DNA of 64,000 bases from Vibrio galatheae (GTDB lineage Bacteria; Pseudomonadota; Gammaproteobacteria; Enterobacterales; Vibrionaceae), in assembly GCF_000967545.1 (NCBI RefSeq), contig NZ_JXXV01000024.1:1-64000 (forward strand), given 5' to 3'. Position numbers and translations under genes: made by a program. The notes below the pieces were generated by a model. That model ran no database searches and had not been told where the DNA came from. It worked only from the letters and a program-made list of their open reading frames with translations. The number at the start of each line of letters is the position of its first letter. The stretch's first letter is position 1. This document shows, one piece after another, positions 35,914-45,117 of this stretch.

Positions 35914-36717
35914 ATGAATAATGACATTGAAAAAGACTTCAACTTAGGCGGAAGCATAGAGCGTGCGCTGTCAGGCGATTATCAGCTTAAAGCCGGTGAT
36001 GTCTTAAAGGAAGCATGGCAGCACACTATTAAACACTTCCTCTCTTTCTCACCGGCCATCATGATGTTAATCGTGCTGCAATTGGCCATTTTCTACATTG
36101 CACTCAAACTCCAATTGGGTAACCCTGGCATTATTCTCGATGCGATCCTCGCGCCCGAAACGTCTGACCCGGGCATTTTCAGCGCAATCATGGTGGCGAA
36201 TTTTAGTTATGAAGTGATCAGCGCACCAATATACGCGGGTATTTCTTTAATGGCGATGAGTCATGTTGCCGGTCTATCCACCAAATCTCGTCATATCTCC
36301 AAAGGATTGCAATATACCGTGCCCGTTATTCTCGCGACGCTTTTTAGCTTGTTGCTCCAAGGCGTGGCCGGAATGATATTCCCACTCTTGTCTCTCTACC
36401 TTTCGTTAGCGTTTAGCAATTCCATCTTGTTGATCTGTGAAAAACAAGTGCCGCCTATGCAATCTTTGCTGCTATCGCTACGTGCCGTTAACAAAAAGAT
36501 TCTAGCGCTTGCGGCTATCTATAGCCTTATCATGATTATGTTTGTCGTCGGTATGATGTTTTACGGTTTGGGGCTCATTTTCGTTCTGCCTTTCTTTTTC
36601 CATGTAAAAGGAATCGTGTACCGCAATATGTTTGGCATCAAACTAAAAATCATTGCCTCCGAAAGACCAAAAGATGAAGACGATAATGACAACAATTCAC
36701 AAGTGTTCAATGCGTAG
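35914..36717 (+). CDS. multi-helix inner-membrane protein, unknown function
   Basis: This 267-residue protein has a short polar N-terminus and about six membrane segments (FSPAIMMLIVLQLAIFYIAL, ISAPIYAGISLMAMSH, TVPVILATLFSLLLQGVAGMI, IYSLIMIMFVVGMMFYGLGL). It is similar in style to YciC/BPSS1780-type proteins of Vibrio, but I cannot assign a function. Its stop overlaps the next gene by eight bases, so the two probably form an operon with the DUF2987 gene. Confidence 0.75.
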   Translation: MNNDIEKDFNLGGSIERALSGDYQLKAGDVLKEAWQHTIKHFLSFSPAIMMLIVLQLAIFYIALKLQLGNPGIILDAILAPETSDPGIFSAIMVANFSYEVISAPIYAGISLMAMSHVAGLSTKSRHISKGLQYTVPVILATLFSLLLQGVAGMIFPLLSLYLSLAFSNSILLICEKQVPPMQSLLLSLRAVNKKILALAAIYSLIMIMFVVGMMFYGLGLIFVLPFFFHVKGIVYRNMFGIKLKIIASERPKDEDDNDNNSQVFNA

Positions 36718-37546
36718 AAGTGAGTTCATTGCCATCGCTACGGCGGCTATTATTGCTGGATGTAGCTATTATGGTTATGAATCAAAACAAGTATCCACCG
36801 CCACTCAGTCACAAACCGCAGATGAGAGCACGTCAGATACGGGAGCGAAGTCAGTCGGTATAGCGCCGGACTTTGCTTCAATTAGCGATGTAAACGAGAA
36901 GAAACAAGCATTTTTCGACTATTTGCGTCCGGGAATCGCTTTAGAGAATCAAAGAATAGGTAAAGAACGCAAACGTCTAGACGCGATTCGTACTCGCTAT
37001 TTAGCAAATAAGTTGACGCCAGCCGATCTGAGTTATGCTCAACGTCTGGGCAAACTCTACAAAGTAGAAGTTCCGGCAGAGGGGATTAACGAGGCTTGGG
37101 TGGATGATATGCTCCATCGCGTTGACGTTATTCCTCAAGCGCTGGTTCTGGTGCAAGCGGCTAACGAATCGGCATGGGGAACATCTCGATTTGCGACGCA
37201 AGCAAACAACTATTTTGGTCAATGGTGTTACAGTGCCGGCTGCGGGCTCGTGCCACTACAGCGTGTCGACGGAATGAGTCATGAAGTTGCCAAATTCAGA
37301 TCCGTACAACAATCAATCTACGGTTACTTTATGAATGTCAACCGCAATGATGCTTATATAGATTTGCGTGAAATCCGCTATCAGCGCCATCTCAAAGGTC
37401 AAAGCCTAACCGATACCGAAGCTGCTACGGCGTTGACTCAGGGGTTGCTCAAATACTCTGAAAGAGGTGAGGCATACGTCAATGATTTACAAAGCATGAT
37501 CCGGCACAATGACCAATTCTGGAACTCGCCTTCCATCCAACAATAA
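36710..37546 (+). CDS. Bax-like glucosaminidase-domain lipoprotein
   Basis: This 278-residue protein begins MRRSEFIAIATAAIIAGC, a lipoprotein signal with the lipid Cys at residue 18. The C-terminal part is a mannosyl-glycoprotein endo-beta-N-acetylglucosaminidase-like domain as in E. coli Bax: LVLVQAANESAWGTSRFATQ carries the catalytic Glu and ANNYFGQWC follows. It probably cuts peptidoglycan glycan strands in the periplasm. The start at 36710 overlaps the upstream stop; two earlier ATGs (36674, 36686) would give longer signals and cannot be excluded. Confidence 0.85.
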   Translation: MRRSEFIAIATAAIIAGCSYYGYESKQVSTATQSQTADESTSDTGAKSVGIAPDFASISDVNEKKQAFFDYLRPGIALENQRIGKERKRLDAIRTRYLANKLTPADLSYAQRLGKLYKVEVPAEGINEAWVDDMLHRVDVIPQALVLVQAANESAWGTSRFATQANNYFGQWCYSAGCGLVPLQRVDGMSHEVAKFRSVQQSIYGYFMNVNRNDAYIDLREIRYQRHLKGQSLTDTEAATALTQGLLKYSERGEAYVNDLQSMIRHNDQFWNSPSIQQ

Positions 37547-37568
37547 ATTTTGAATAGAACATCATAAA

Positions 37569-38225
37569 ATGAGAAAAGTATCGTTAACGATTTTAGCGAC
37601 TGCACTATCGAGTGTGGCAGTTTTGCCAGTTCAAGCCCAAGAGTACATGTTTACCTACTCCAAACTGTATTCCCACATGAAGCAAAATGCCAAAGAAGGG
37701 CACGACGATGTCAAAGTGGGCTTCTTCTTCTTAAATGCCAATACCAAACAATTGTGCAATATAGAAAAAGCTTGGATGGAGAAAGAAGAACACTACGAAG
37801 AACTAAAAATTTCACCATATAAAGAGGTGATGGTTCCTCTAGACAATAACCTTCGCTCGGCGAATCCTTTGGTTTTTGTTCATACACCAATGGATATGCG
37901 CTGCGATTTTTCTATGGTGGTGATGACAAAAGAGCCGTTATTTGGTGAAGTCAGTTATGATCAAGTGAAAGTCATACTGCCGCAGATGCAGGCCATCTTG
38001 GAACAGCTTGGAGGCATGTTCGCGAGTTGGTTTACACCCGATGTTGAAGGCGTGACGTTAGAGTTTCCTGACAAGCTGAATTCTGAAGTGACGTTTTCCA
38101 ACGGGACGACCAAAGCGATAGTTGACGGCAAAGTTCAAATTTCACTGCAAGAAATCGGCGAGGGTGGAACCATGACCCTTCCCGCTGAAACGTCGCGTGT
38201 GCTGCCATATTTACCGAAAGCATAA
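37569..38225 (+). CDS. DUF2987 periplasmic protein
   Basis: This 218-residue protein has a signal peptide (MRKVSLTILATALSSVAVLPVQA). The mature sequence has EYMFTYSKLYSHMKQNAKEGHDDV and a single pair of Cys (QLCNIEK, MRCDFSM). This matches the DUF2987 family of Vibrio and Shewanella, whose function is unknown. It lies 22 bases after the lipoprotein gene. The 218 bases to ttcA include a TATAAT-like box near 38369 that may start ttcA transcription. Confidence 0.82.
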   Translation: MRKVSLTILATALSSVAVLPVQAQEYMFTYSKLYSHMKQNAKEGHDDVKVGFFFLNANTKQLCNIEKAWMEKEEHYEELKISPYKEVMVPLDNNLRSANPLVFVHTPMDMRCDFSMVVMTKEPLFGEVSYDQVKVILPQMQAILEQLGGMFASWFTPDVEGVTLEFPDKLNSEVTFSNGTTKAIVDGKVQISLQEIGEGGTMTLPAETSRVLPYLPKA

Positions 38226-38443
38226 TCTTAGACATAAGGTCGCAAATGCGGCCTTTTTATTCGCCTAAAATACACATTTATGTCTACCAGACATACCCGA
38301 GCATAGCTTGGAGTGCTGACATTTCCTATTTCAATGTGAGACAGGCATTTAATCCTCTTTAAAAAGCTCGTATAATCCTCGACCCAAATAAAACCACTTA
38401 GGAAGTGCCACTGTCGATTCATTCGACAATGTGAGAGCAAGCA

Positions 38444-39337
38444 ATGAACCAAAAAGATCCAAGAAAAGAAACCCTTGAATTCAACAAGCTTCAAAAGCGC
38501 TTAAGAAGAAATGTTGGAAATGCCATTACCGATTACAACATGATCGAAGAAGGTGATGTGGTCATGGCATGTATCAGTGGCGGTAAAGATTCATTCGCGA
38601 TGCTTGATATCTTGCTTAACCTTCAGAAAGCGGCACCCATTAAGTTTGATGTCGTGGCAGTAAACTTGGATCAAAAACAGCCTGGCTTCCCAGAGCATAT
38701 CCTGCCAGATTACTTTGAGACTCTTAATATTCCATATTACATCGTCGACAAAGACACCTACTCAGTGGTGAAAGAGAAAGTACCTGAAGGTAAAACAACC
38801 TGCGGTCTGTGTTCACGTCTACGCCGTGGCACCCTGTACTCGTTTGCTGAAAAGATTGGGGCGACCAAACTCGCGCTTGGCCACCATATGGATGATATTG
38901 TTGAAACCATGTTCCTTAATATGTTCCATGGATCAAGGCTCAAGGCCATGCCACCAAAGCTGCGCTCTGATGATGGCCGCAACGTCGTTATTCGTCCTTT
39001 GACGTATTGCCGCGAAAAAGACTTGATCAAATACGCCGAGCATAAAGAGTTTCCAATCATCCCTTGTAATCTTTGTGGCTCTCAAGAAAACCTTCAGCGT
39101 CAGTCTATTAAGGCGATGCTAATTGACTGGGATAAGAAAACGCCGGGTCGAGTAGAGGCAATCTTTAAGTCTATACAGAATGTCAGCCCGAGCCAGTTGG
39201 CAGATAGAGAGCTGTTTGATTTTGAAAACCTGCCTTTAGACAGAGAAGGGAACCGAGATGAGTATCAATTTAGCGAAGCGATCGTCTCATCAACCAACAT
39301 AGATGAATCAATGTTTATTGACGTGACCAATATCTAG
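38444..39337 (+). CDS. ttcA: tRNA 2-thiocytidine(32) synthetase TtcA
   Basis: This 297-residue PP-loop enzyme thiolates C32 of certain tRNAs. The ATP motif is [12 protein letters not shown] (residues 47-58). The Fe-S cluster that carries the sulfur is held by Cys of [12 protein letters not shown] and [23 protein letters not shown] is also typical. The same gene has been described as an integration site for the Rac prophage in E. coli, but no att duplication is seen here. A hairpin terminator follows. Confidence 0.96.
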   Translation: MNQKDPRKETLEFNKLQKRLRRNVGNAITDYNMIEEGDVVMACISGGKDSFAMLDILLNLQKAAPIKFDVVAVNLDQKQPGFPEHILPDYFETLNIPYYIVDKDTYSVVKEKVPEGKTTCGLCSRLRRGTLYSFAEKIGATKLALGHHMDDIVETMFLNMFHGSRLKAMPPKLRSDDGRNVVIRPLTYCREKDLIKYAEHKEFPIIPCNLCGSQENLQRQSIKAMLIDWDKKTPGRVEAIFKSIQNVSPSQLADRELFDFENLPLDREGNRDEYQFSEAIVSSTNIDESMFIDVTNI

Positions 39338-39357
39338 TCTTAAAAAACGATCTAAAC

Positions 39358-39390
39358 AAAAAAGGAAGATAGTGACTATCTTCCTTTTTT
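39358..39390. terminator. bidirectional terminator between ttcA and uspE
   Basis: AAAAAGGAAGATA, loop GTGAC and TATCTTCCTTTTTT form a strong stem with A and T tails in both directions. Confidence 0.9.
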
Positions 39391-39404
39391 ACGATGCAAG
39401 AAAA

Positions 39405-40352
39405 CTAAATCGCCGTTTGTGGATCAAGTGGACTGATGTATCCCTGAGGTTTTAACGCCATAACGTCACAGTTGATCTTATCAATCACATGCTCCGCCGT
39501 ATTGCCAATAAATACTGCAGATAAGCCAGTACGTCCTGTCGTGCCTATGATCACCATTGCTGCATTTAGTCTCTCTGCGACTTCTGGAATGACATCTTCC
39601 GGTAAACCCTGCTCCACAACTGTCTGTTCTTCATCATAGCCGTGCTTTTGGCGCAACGCTTTCATCGCTGTCAAGTGGTGGCCACGAACCGCATCAGTAT
39701 AGGTTGCCGGATCAAACTCAGGTAGCTCAATCGTAATATTCGCCGGGGTTACCGGATAAGCGTTAACCAAATAGGGTTTCGCTCCTAAACGCTCAGTAAG
39801 GCTATTAAGCTGTTCTACCATGGCATCATTTAAGCCAAGGTGTGTATCGTGCTCGGATCCAACATGCACTGACGCAAGAATACTGGCATTTTCTGGCCAA
39901 TCGGCATTTTTAACCAGTAGAACAGGGCAAGGACATTTACGTAGCAGGTGCCAATCTGTCGGTGTGAAAATCACCGACTCAAGCACATCATGCTTGCGGG
40001 TACCTTTGATCAGAATATCATGCTCGCCAGCGAACACTTCCGCTACGATTGCTTCATAGGGCCGATTGTGCCAGACCACACGTACGTCGAACTCAACATC
40101 ATCATTAATGTAGTCCTTAGCAATCTTATGCATCCACTGCTCGCGCTGCTGTATGACCCCGCGACGCATTGCATCACGCTCGTCAATAGAGAGCATCGAC
40201 GTCATGTCGTAAGAGAAGTCATAAATAGAGAGGAAAAAGGTTACTCGACTCGGAGAACGACTTTTTTCAGCCAACTGCATCGCTCGCGCAAGAGCAGGCT
40301 GTTCGTCCTTATTGATGTCAGCAACAACTAATATCTTATTGTAAATACTCAT
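39405..40352 (-). CDS. uspE: universal stress protein UspE
   Basis: This 315-residue protein has two tandem Usp domains (about residues 1-150 and 155-310). The second ends with the nucleotide-binding pattern VIIGTTGRTGLSAVFIGNTAEHVI. The first has the degenerate LIKGTRKHDVLESVIFTPTDWHLL. UspE aids stress survival and motility in enterobacteria. GGAGTCACT precedes the ATG. It sits directly downstream of fnr on the same strand, the order also seen in E. coli. Confidence 0.94.
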   Translation of the reverse strand: MSIYNKILVVADINKDEQPALARAMQLAEKSRSPSRVTFFLSIYDFSYDMTSMLSIDERDAMRRGVIQQREQWMHKIAKDYINDDVEFDVRVVWHNRPYEAIVAEVFAGEHDILIKGTRKHDVLESVIFTPTDWHLLRKCPCPVLLVKNADWPENASILASVHVGSEHDTHLGLNDAMVEQLNSLTERLGAKPYLVNAYPVTPANITIELPEFDPATYTDAVRGHHLTAMKALRQKHGYDEEQTVVEQGLPEDVIPEVAERLNAAMVIIGTTGRTGLSAVFIGNTAEHVIDKINCDVMALKPQGYISPLDPQTAI

Positions 40353-40493
40353 AGTGACTCCATAGAGACGAGGAGGATCATATGATTAATGTAGCTTAGA
40401 ACAGGGGAGAATTTTAGAATTAATTGGAGGATTTTAAGAGAAGTATGATGTAGCTCTATTTCAAACTGAAAAGAGCTACATCATTGAAAATTA

Positions 40494-41243
40494 TTACGAT
40501 TCTGATGAGACGCCAGCCAGTTCCATCAAGGCATCGTGGTTAAGGATAGTAATGTATTTACCTTTAACACTTAAGATCTCGGATTTTTGGAAACGGCCCA
40601 ATAAACGAGAGATGGTTTCTACGGTTAAACCTAGGTAGTTACCAATATCACCACGAGTCATTGTCAGGCGGAATTCGCGCGGACTAAAGCCACGCTGAGA
40701 AAAGCGAGTTGAAAGGTTATACAAAAATGCCGCTAAACGTTCTTCTGCATTCTTTTTAGAAAGCAGCAGAATCATCTCTTGGTCGCCTTTAATTTCGTTA
40801 CTCATCAGACGCATGATTTGTTGACGTAACTTCGGCATTTTTCCAGAAAGGTCATCTAGAATGTCATAGGGAATTTCGCACACCATTGACGTTTCTAGCG
40901 CTTGCGCAAAACTTGGGTGAAGGTCGCCGGTAATGGCATCAAAACCAACCAAATCACCCGCTAGGTGGAATGCAGTGATCTGTTCGTCGCCTTGCTCTGT
41001 GATTGTATAACTCTTGATTGTACCTGAACGAATTGCGTATAGAGACTTGAGCTCGTCTCCCGCTTTGAACAATTCCTGTCCTTTCTGGATTGGCTTCTTG
41101 CGTTCAATAATCTGGTCAAGCTGATCTAGCTCAGATTCATTGAGCGTAAACGGTATACAAAGCTGGCTAATACTACAATCTTGGCAGTGGATGGCACAGC
41201 CGCCGGATTGAACACGCTTTGTTGCAGGCTTTTCAGAAATCAT
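40494..41243 (-). CDS. fnr: fumarate/nitrate reduction regulator FNR
   Basis: This 249-residue oxygen sensor and global regulator has all four cluster Cys at the expected places (C20, C23, C29 and C122), which bind the oxygen-labile [4Fe-4S]. It has a cNMP-type sensor barrel and a C-terminal helix-turn-helix ending in [20 protein letters not shown], whose E..SR contacts TTGAT half-sites. A perfect FNR box lies just upstream, so it probably controls itself. The cbb3 oxidase cluster runs towards it and is a likely target. Confidence 0.96.
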   Translation of the reverse strand: MISEKPATKRVQSGGCAIHCQDCSISQLCIPFTLNESELDQLDQIIERKKPIQKGQELFKAGDELKSLYAIRSGTIKSYTITEQGDEQITAFHLAGDLVGFDAITGDLHPSFAQALETSMVCEIPYDILDDLSGKMPKLRQQIMRLMSNEIKGDQEMILLLSKKNAEERLAAFLYNLSTRFSQRGFSPREFRLTMTRGDIGNYLGLTVETISRLLGRFQKSEILSVKGKYITILNHDALMELAGVSSES

Positions 41244-41259
41244 AACAACCTTTCACTAT

Positions 41260-41273
41260 TTGATATACATCAA
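41260..41273. promoter_or_regulatory. FNR box in front of fnr
   Basis: TTGATATACATCAA is an exact match to TTGAT-N4-ATCAA, 17 bases before the fnr start codon. The position over the start region suggests self-repression. Confidence 0.85.
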
Positions 41274-41331
41274 TATTTTAGCACCCATTACCCCTAAAGG
41301 GTAGCGGAAAAAAATGCACGAAAACAGTTAA

Positions 41332-42006
41332 CTATAAACTAATCGATAACAGAGTAAGCGCACCATACGCTGTATACAGGCCATAAATCAATAGTGTCAA
41401 ACCCACAATATGACGAAATGTGTTGGAATTTTGTAACTTGTGAAGAGATGTGGCTGCGTGGCCAGCCAATAACATAGCGGGTAAGGTTCCTGCACCAAAC
41501 GCAAGCATCACCAGAGCACCATTTAACACGCTGCCAGAAACCGCAGACCAAGTTAACGTTGAATAGACAAGACCACAGGGCAACCATCCCCAAATAAAGC
41601 CAAACGGTAGCGCATGAATAGGTTTTCTTAGAGGCAGTAGCGACTTTCCTGCAGGGGAAACATAACGCCAGATAATTTGCCCAAACTTCTCGATATACAG
41701 CAAACCTTGCCACCAACGGCCAATATATCCGGCGAGTAAGATCATAAATAGCGCTGCGGCTAATCTTAGCCAAACGAGGACATTATTGACTTGGCCTACT
41801 TGAGAGATTGAAGAAATGGCTCCGCCAACAATGGCGCCGAGCAAGGCGTAACTAAGAAGTCGACCTAGGTTATAAAACAGCGGTACCCATTTTGATGGTT
41901 GCGCCTGACCAAGAGAAAGCATGGAGGCGATCCCTCCACACATTCCCATACAATGTCCCGCACCAGCCAAACCGATAAAGAAAGCACCGAGCCAGTCTGG
42001 GTTCAT
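41332..42006 (-). CDS. TauE/SafE-family membrane protein of the cco cluster
   Basis: This 224-residue inner-membrane protein has six helices. GAGHCMGMCGGIASML near the N-terminus has the Cys/Met/His-rich entry motif of the family that includes DsbD-like and cytochrome-maturation proteins, and FGFIWGWLPCGLVYSTL forms the second half. In many gammaproteobacteria this gene lies between ccoS and fnr, so a role in copper or redox supply to the cbb3 oxidase is inferred. Its ATG overlaps the ccoS stop in an ATGA arrangement. Confidence 0.85.
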   Translation of the reverse strand: MNPDWLGAFFIGLAGAGHCMGMCGGIASMLSLGQAQPSKWVPLFYNLGRLLSYALLGAIVGGAISSISQVGQVNNVLVWLRLAAALFMILLAGYIGRWWQGLLYIEKFGQIIWRYVSPAGKSLLPLRKPIHALPFGFIWGWLPCGLVYSTLTWSAVSGSVLNGALVMLAFGAGTLPAMLLAGHAATSLHKLQNSNTFRHIVGLTLLIYGLYTAYGALTLLSISL

Positions 42007-42167
42007 TTCGGCGGATTCTCCTTATGATCATCCTCGTCAAACAGAATATTGTGACCTTGACGCTCTAAGTCTTCAAACTGCTCACTTTTCACCGCCCAAA
42101 GGAAAATTGCTGCAGCAACACAGACAAGAACAATGGCGATCGGGATGAGGATATAAAGGCTTTCCAT
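42003..42167 (-). CDS. ccoS: cbb3 oxidase maturation protein CcoS
   Basis: This 54-residue protein was read directly: MESLYILIPIAIVLVCVAAA, one membrane helix, then FLWAVKSEQFEDLERQGHNI and an acidic tail. WAVKSGQFDDLE is the CcoS hallmark. CcoS is required for cofactor insertion into the oxidase. Its start directly follows the ccoI stop and its own stop overlaps the next gene, so the three are translated as a block. Confidence 0.93.
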   Translation of the reverse strand: MESLYILIPIAIVLVCVAAAIFLWAVKSEQFEDLERQGHNILFDEDDHKENPPK

Positions 42168-44540
42168 TTATTTACCTTTTTCTTTGAGCAAACGTAAAGA
42201 GTTAGATACTACAATAATTGAGCTCGCAGACATACCTACAACGGCAAAATAGGGGGCAACAAACCCGGCAACAGCAAGGGGGAGAATCAGCACATTATAA
42301 CCTAGCGACCAAGCAAGGTTCTCGCGGATGATCTTACGTGTTTGCAGCGCGAGTTCGCGCGCCTCTAAGATACGATCGAGTCTATCTCCCAGCAACACCA
42401 TATCCGCAGACGCCTTCGCGACATCCGTACCACCGCCCATCGCCACTGACAAATGGGCACCGGCAAGTGTTGGGGCGTCGTTGATACCATCCCCGATCAT
42501 CATGGTGATGTCGCCAGAGTCGGCTTTTTGCAAATATGCCAGTTTATCTTGAGGTTTGGCACCGGCAACAACGTCGTTAATACCGATCTGCTCAGCCACA
42601 AGCTGGGCATTTTCTTGAGTATCGCCAGTCAACAAAGTCACTTTAACGCCAGCATGTTGGAACTTCTCAATAAATTCTTTGCTCTCAACACGAATAGGAT
42701 CTCGATAACCGAAGCTCGCGACATGCACATCGGCAATGGAAAGACAGACTGTGTTTGATTTCCCGCCTTGATTATCTGTCAATACAAATTCTGCGCTACC
42801 GATCTTCACCTCTTGGCCCAAATAAAGCCCTTTGATTCCAGAACCAATCACGTTTTCAACATCAGTGACAGCGATATTGATATCGCTATAAGACTTGAAT
42901 GCTCGAGCAATAGGGTGGTTTGCATGCGATTCAAGCGCAGCAGCCAGAGCCAATGCTTGCTCTTTGGAAACATCAGCATGGAGCTCAACGTGATTAATCT
43001 CAATGTCACCATGAGTTAAAGTACCCGTTTTATCGATGATAAGGTGATTAACCTTACATAGGGTTTCAAACACATGGCTCTTACGTAACAATATGCCTAA
43101 ATTACCCATTCGAGACGTAGCACAAGTTAACGCTGTTGGTGTCGCCAATGATAGTGCACACGGGCACGTCGCAACCAAAACGGACAACATGATCCAGAAT
43201 GCGTCATCCGGTTTGCTAGAGTGCCAAAACAACCAAGTGCCCGCCGCGATGACAAGAATAATTGCGACAAAGTAACGCGCAACCACATCAGCGATTTCAG
43301 CAATTTTAGGCTTAGTGAGCTGAGCTTCGTCTTGCAGGCGAACTATGTTAGAAATCATTGAGTCTGCTTTCGAGGAGGTCACTTCAAGCTCAAACGACTC
43401 TTCGCCATTCAGTGTCCCCGCAAAAACAAAGTCTCCTTTACTTTTCACGACAGGAAGCGATTCACCAGTCAACATTGACTCATCGATATGAACACGCCCG
43501 GTAATTATCTTGCCATCTGCTGGAATATGCTCACCCGGCAGAACGCGAATTTGGTCTCCAACTTTGAGCGTTTTTACCGGTACCTGATCACCATTAAGCT
43601 TGTTGGCAATGGCTGGAATCAATTTGAGCAAGTTGCCACTTGCCGCCGCAGCTTTACGCCGAGCACGCATTTCGAGGAATCGGCCAACAAGAAGGAAAAA
43701 GGCAAACATTGAGATAGACTCAAAGAACACTTCCCCTTGCTCCGTAACGGTGGCGACCAAACTTGCGCAATAAGCAAAAATCATTGCAATAGAAACGGGC
43801 ACATCCATGCCTAACGTGCGTCCGCGAATACTGCGCCATGCGTTAAGATAAAATGGCAGAGCAGAGTAGAGCATCACTGGTGTTGCAAAGATCAAGCTCA
43901 CCCAACGGAAATAGTTCTTAAACTCAGGTTCGAGATCCCCAAACACTTCTAGGTATAAGGCAACTGCCAGCATCATCACCTGCATCGTTGCCAGACCTGC
44001 TATCCCTAAACGATAGAGGTACTGCTTCATTTGCTGATGATAGGACGCTTCTTGTTTATCGGCCTCAAACGGCGCAGCTTTGTAGCCAAGCTGATGAATA
44101 GATGACAAGATGTCGCTAAGCTTAATTTTAGATTTATCCCACGCCAAAATCGCACGATTGGTTGTGGTGTTAACTCGAATTGAAAGTACCCCTTTTTTGG
44201 AGGATACCTGCTTTTCAATCAACCAAGCACAGGCGGCACAGGAGACCCCATCAAGTGACAGCGTCACCTCTGGGTTGTCGTTATTATTACGCACAAACTC
44301 TGACTGCACTTCGTCATTGTCATAATGAATTAATGCTTGAAGCTGCTCAGGAACTAGGTTAGCCCTTTCAGCAGGTGCTGTGCGATATTGATAATAAGAG
44401 ACTAGCCCGCTGTCGACGATAGTTTGCGCCACCGTCTCGCAGCCTGGGCAACACATTTCACGCATTTCGCCTAAAATTTCAACTTTGAAATCCGTGTTGG
44501 CTGGTACATCTTCACCACAGTGATAACAGGATTTACACAT
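42168..44540 (-). CDS. ccoI: copper-transporting P1-type ATPase CcoI
   Basis: This 790-residue pump exports copper to the periplasm for cbb3 oxidase assembly. The N-terminus has Cys-rich metal sites (CKSCYHCGE, CCPGCET) and an HMA domain with GVSCAACAWLIE. The core shows TCPCALSLATP in the membrane, IDKTGTLTHGD (phosphorylated Asp), the TGES loop and MIGDGINDAPTLA. About eight membrane helices are expected. A perfect matS site falls inside the coding region. It lies nine bases after ccoH. Confidence 0.95.
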   Translation of the reverse strand: MCKSCYHCGEDVPANTDFKVEILGEMREMCCPGCETVAQTIVDSGLVSYYQYRTAPAERANLVPEQLQALIHYDNDEVQSEFVRNNNDNPEVTLSLDGVSCAACAWLIEKQVSSKKGVLSIRVNTTTNRAILAWDKSKIKLSDILSSIHQLGYKAAPFEADKQEASYHQQMKQYLYRLGIAGLATMQVMMLAVALYLEVFGDLEPEFKNYFRWVSLIFATPVMLYSALPFYLNAWRSIRGRTLGMDVPVSIAMIFAYCASLVATVTEQGEVFFESISMFAFFLLVGRFLEMRARRKAAAASGNLLKLIPAIANKLNGDQVPVKTLKVGDQIRVLPGEHIPADGKIITGRVHIDESMLTGESLPVVKSKGDFVFAGTLNGEESFELEVTSSKADSMISNIVRLQDEAQLTKPKIAEIADVVARYFVAIILVIAAGTWLFWHSSKPDDAFWIMLSVLVATCPCALSLATPTALTCATSRMGNLGILLRKSHVFETLCKVNHLIIDKTGTLTHGDIEINHVELHADVSKEQALALAAALESHANHPIARAFKSYSDINIAVTDVENVIGSGIKGLYLGQEVKIGSAEFVLTDNQGGKSNTVCLSIADVHVASFGYRDPIRVESKEFIEKFQHAGVKVTLLTGDTQENAQLVAEQIGINDVVAGAKPQDKLAYLQKADSGDITMMIGDGINDAPTLAGAHLSVAMGGGTDVAKASADMVLLGDRLDRILEARELALQTRKIIRENLAWSLGYNVLILPLAVAGFVAPYFAVVGMSASSIIVVSNSLRLLKEKGK
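44255..44267. promoter_or_regulatory. matS site inside ccoI
   Basis: GTGACAGCGTCAC matches the MatP consensus GTGACRNYGTCAC at every position. Confidence 0.78.
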
Positions 44541-44549
44541 AGATTTTGC

Positions 44550-45029
44550 TTAGTTGGATAGTGGAACAAATGAAACCGCAGGGAACTCAACTCGGCCTTG
44601 GATTAGCCATTGCTCATCGTGAGGTGATAACTCGATAAACCACGGGCCTTGTAGCTCGTTATCTAGAGTTAAACGGTAGTGGCCACGTGCATCCGATGTG
44701 ATCAACTGGGTAAAATCTCGATCAGGTAAAGTACGGTGGGCAAACATGGCCGTAATCGCAGGGTAGTGATCTAATTGCCCTTTTTCAAATTGGAACACAA
44801 TAGTGCTCCCTTCAGAAGATACTGAGGCACTCAGGCCCATTTGTTTAGCGACGTTAACACGAGAAATATCAACGTTAATTCCCTTGCCTTTTTTATAGTA
44901 ATCCTCAGTAACGAGATGAACTGATTGATTTGTGAGTATCAATACCCTGACAACGGTTAGTAGAGAGACACCAACTGTAAGAGTAATCAGAAACCACGGC
45001 CAAAACTGCTTATACCAAGGCTGTACCAT
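44550..45029 (-). CDS. ccoH: cbb3 oxidase assembly protein CcoH (FixH)
   Basis: This 159-residue protein has one N-terminal membrane helix (FWPWFLITLTVGVSLLTVVR) and a periplasmic FixH-type domain (LVTEDYYKKGKGINVDISRV, then GPWFIELSPHDEQWLIQGRVEFP). The Y-Y-K-K-G motif is characteristic. CcoH is needed for stable assembly of the oxidase. A terminator hairpin stands between ccoP and this gene, so it may need its own promoter or readthrough. Confidence 0.92.
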   Translation of the reverse strand: MVQPWYKQFWPWFLITLTVGVSLLTVVRVLILTNQSVHLVTEDYYKKGKGINVDISRVNVAKQMGLSASVSSEGSTIVFQFEKGQLDHYPAITAMFAHRTLPDRDFTQLITSDARGHYRLTLDNELQGPWFIELSPHDEQWLIQGRVEFPAVSFVPLSN

Positions 45030-45086
45030 AAAAAAGTTCTCAATAAAAAAGTGAAAGAAATTAGGGCGTTAATTTAAAAGAAAAAA

Positions 45087-45105
45087 AGCCCCTATAAAAG
45101 GGGCT
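45087..45105 (-). terminator. terminator after ccoP
   Basis: AGCCCCT, a five-base loop and AGGGGCT, followed on the minus strand by a run of T. It separates the structural ccoNOQP genes from ccoHIS. Confidence 0.87.
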
Positions 45106-45117
45106 GTTATTGAAATG

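Noticed and set aside
38444..39337. Integration scar in ttcA
   Set aside because: ttcA is a known phage integration site in E. coli, but here the gene is intact and no duplicated end or phage gene is near it.
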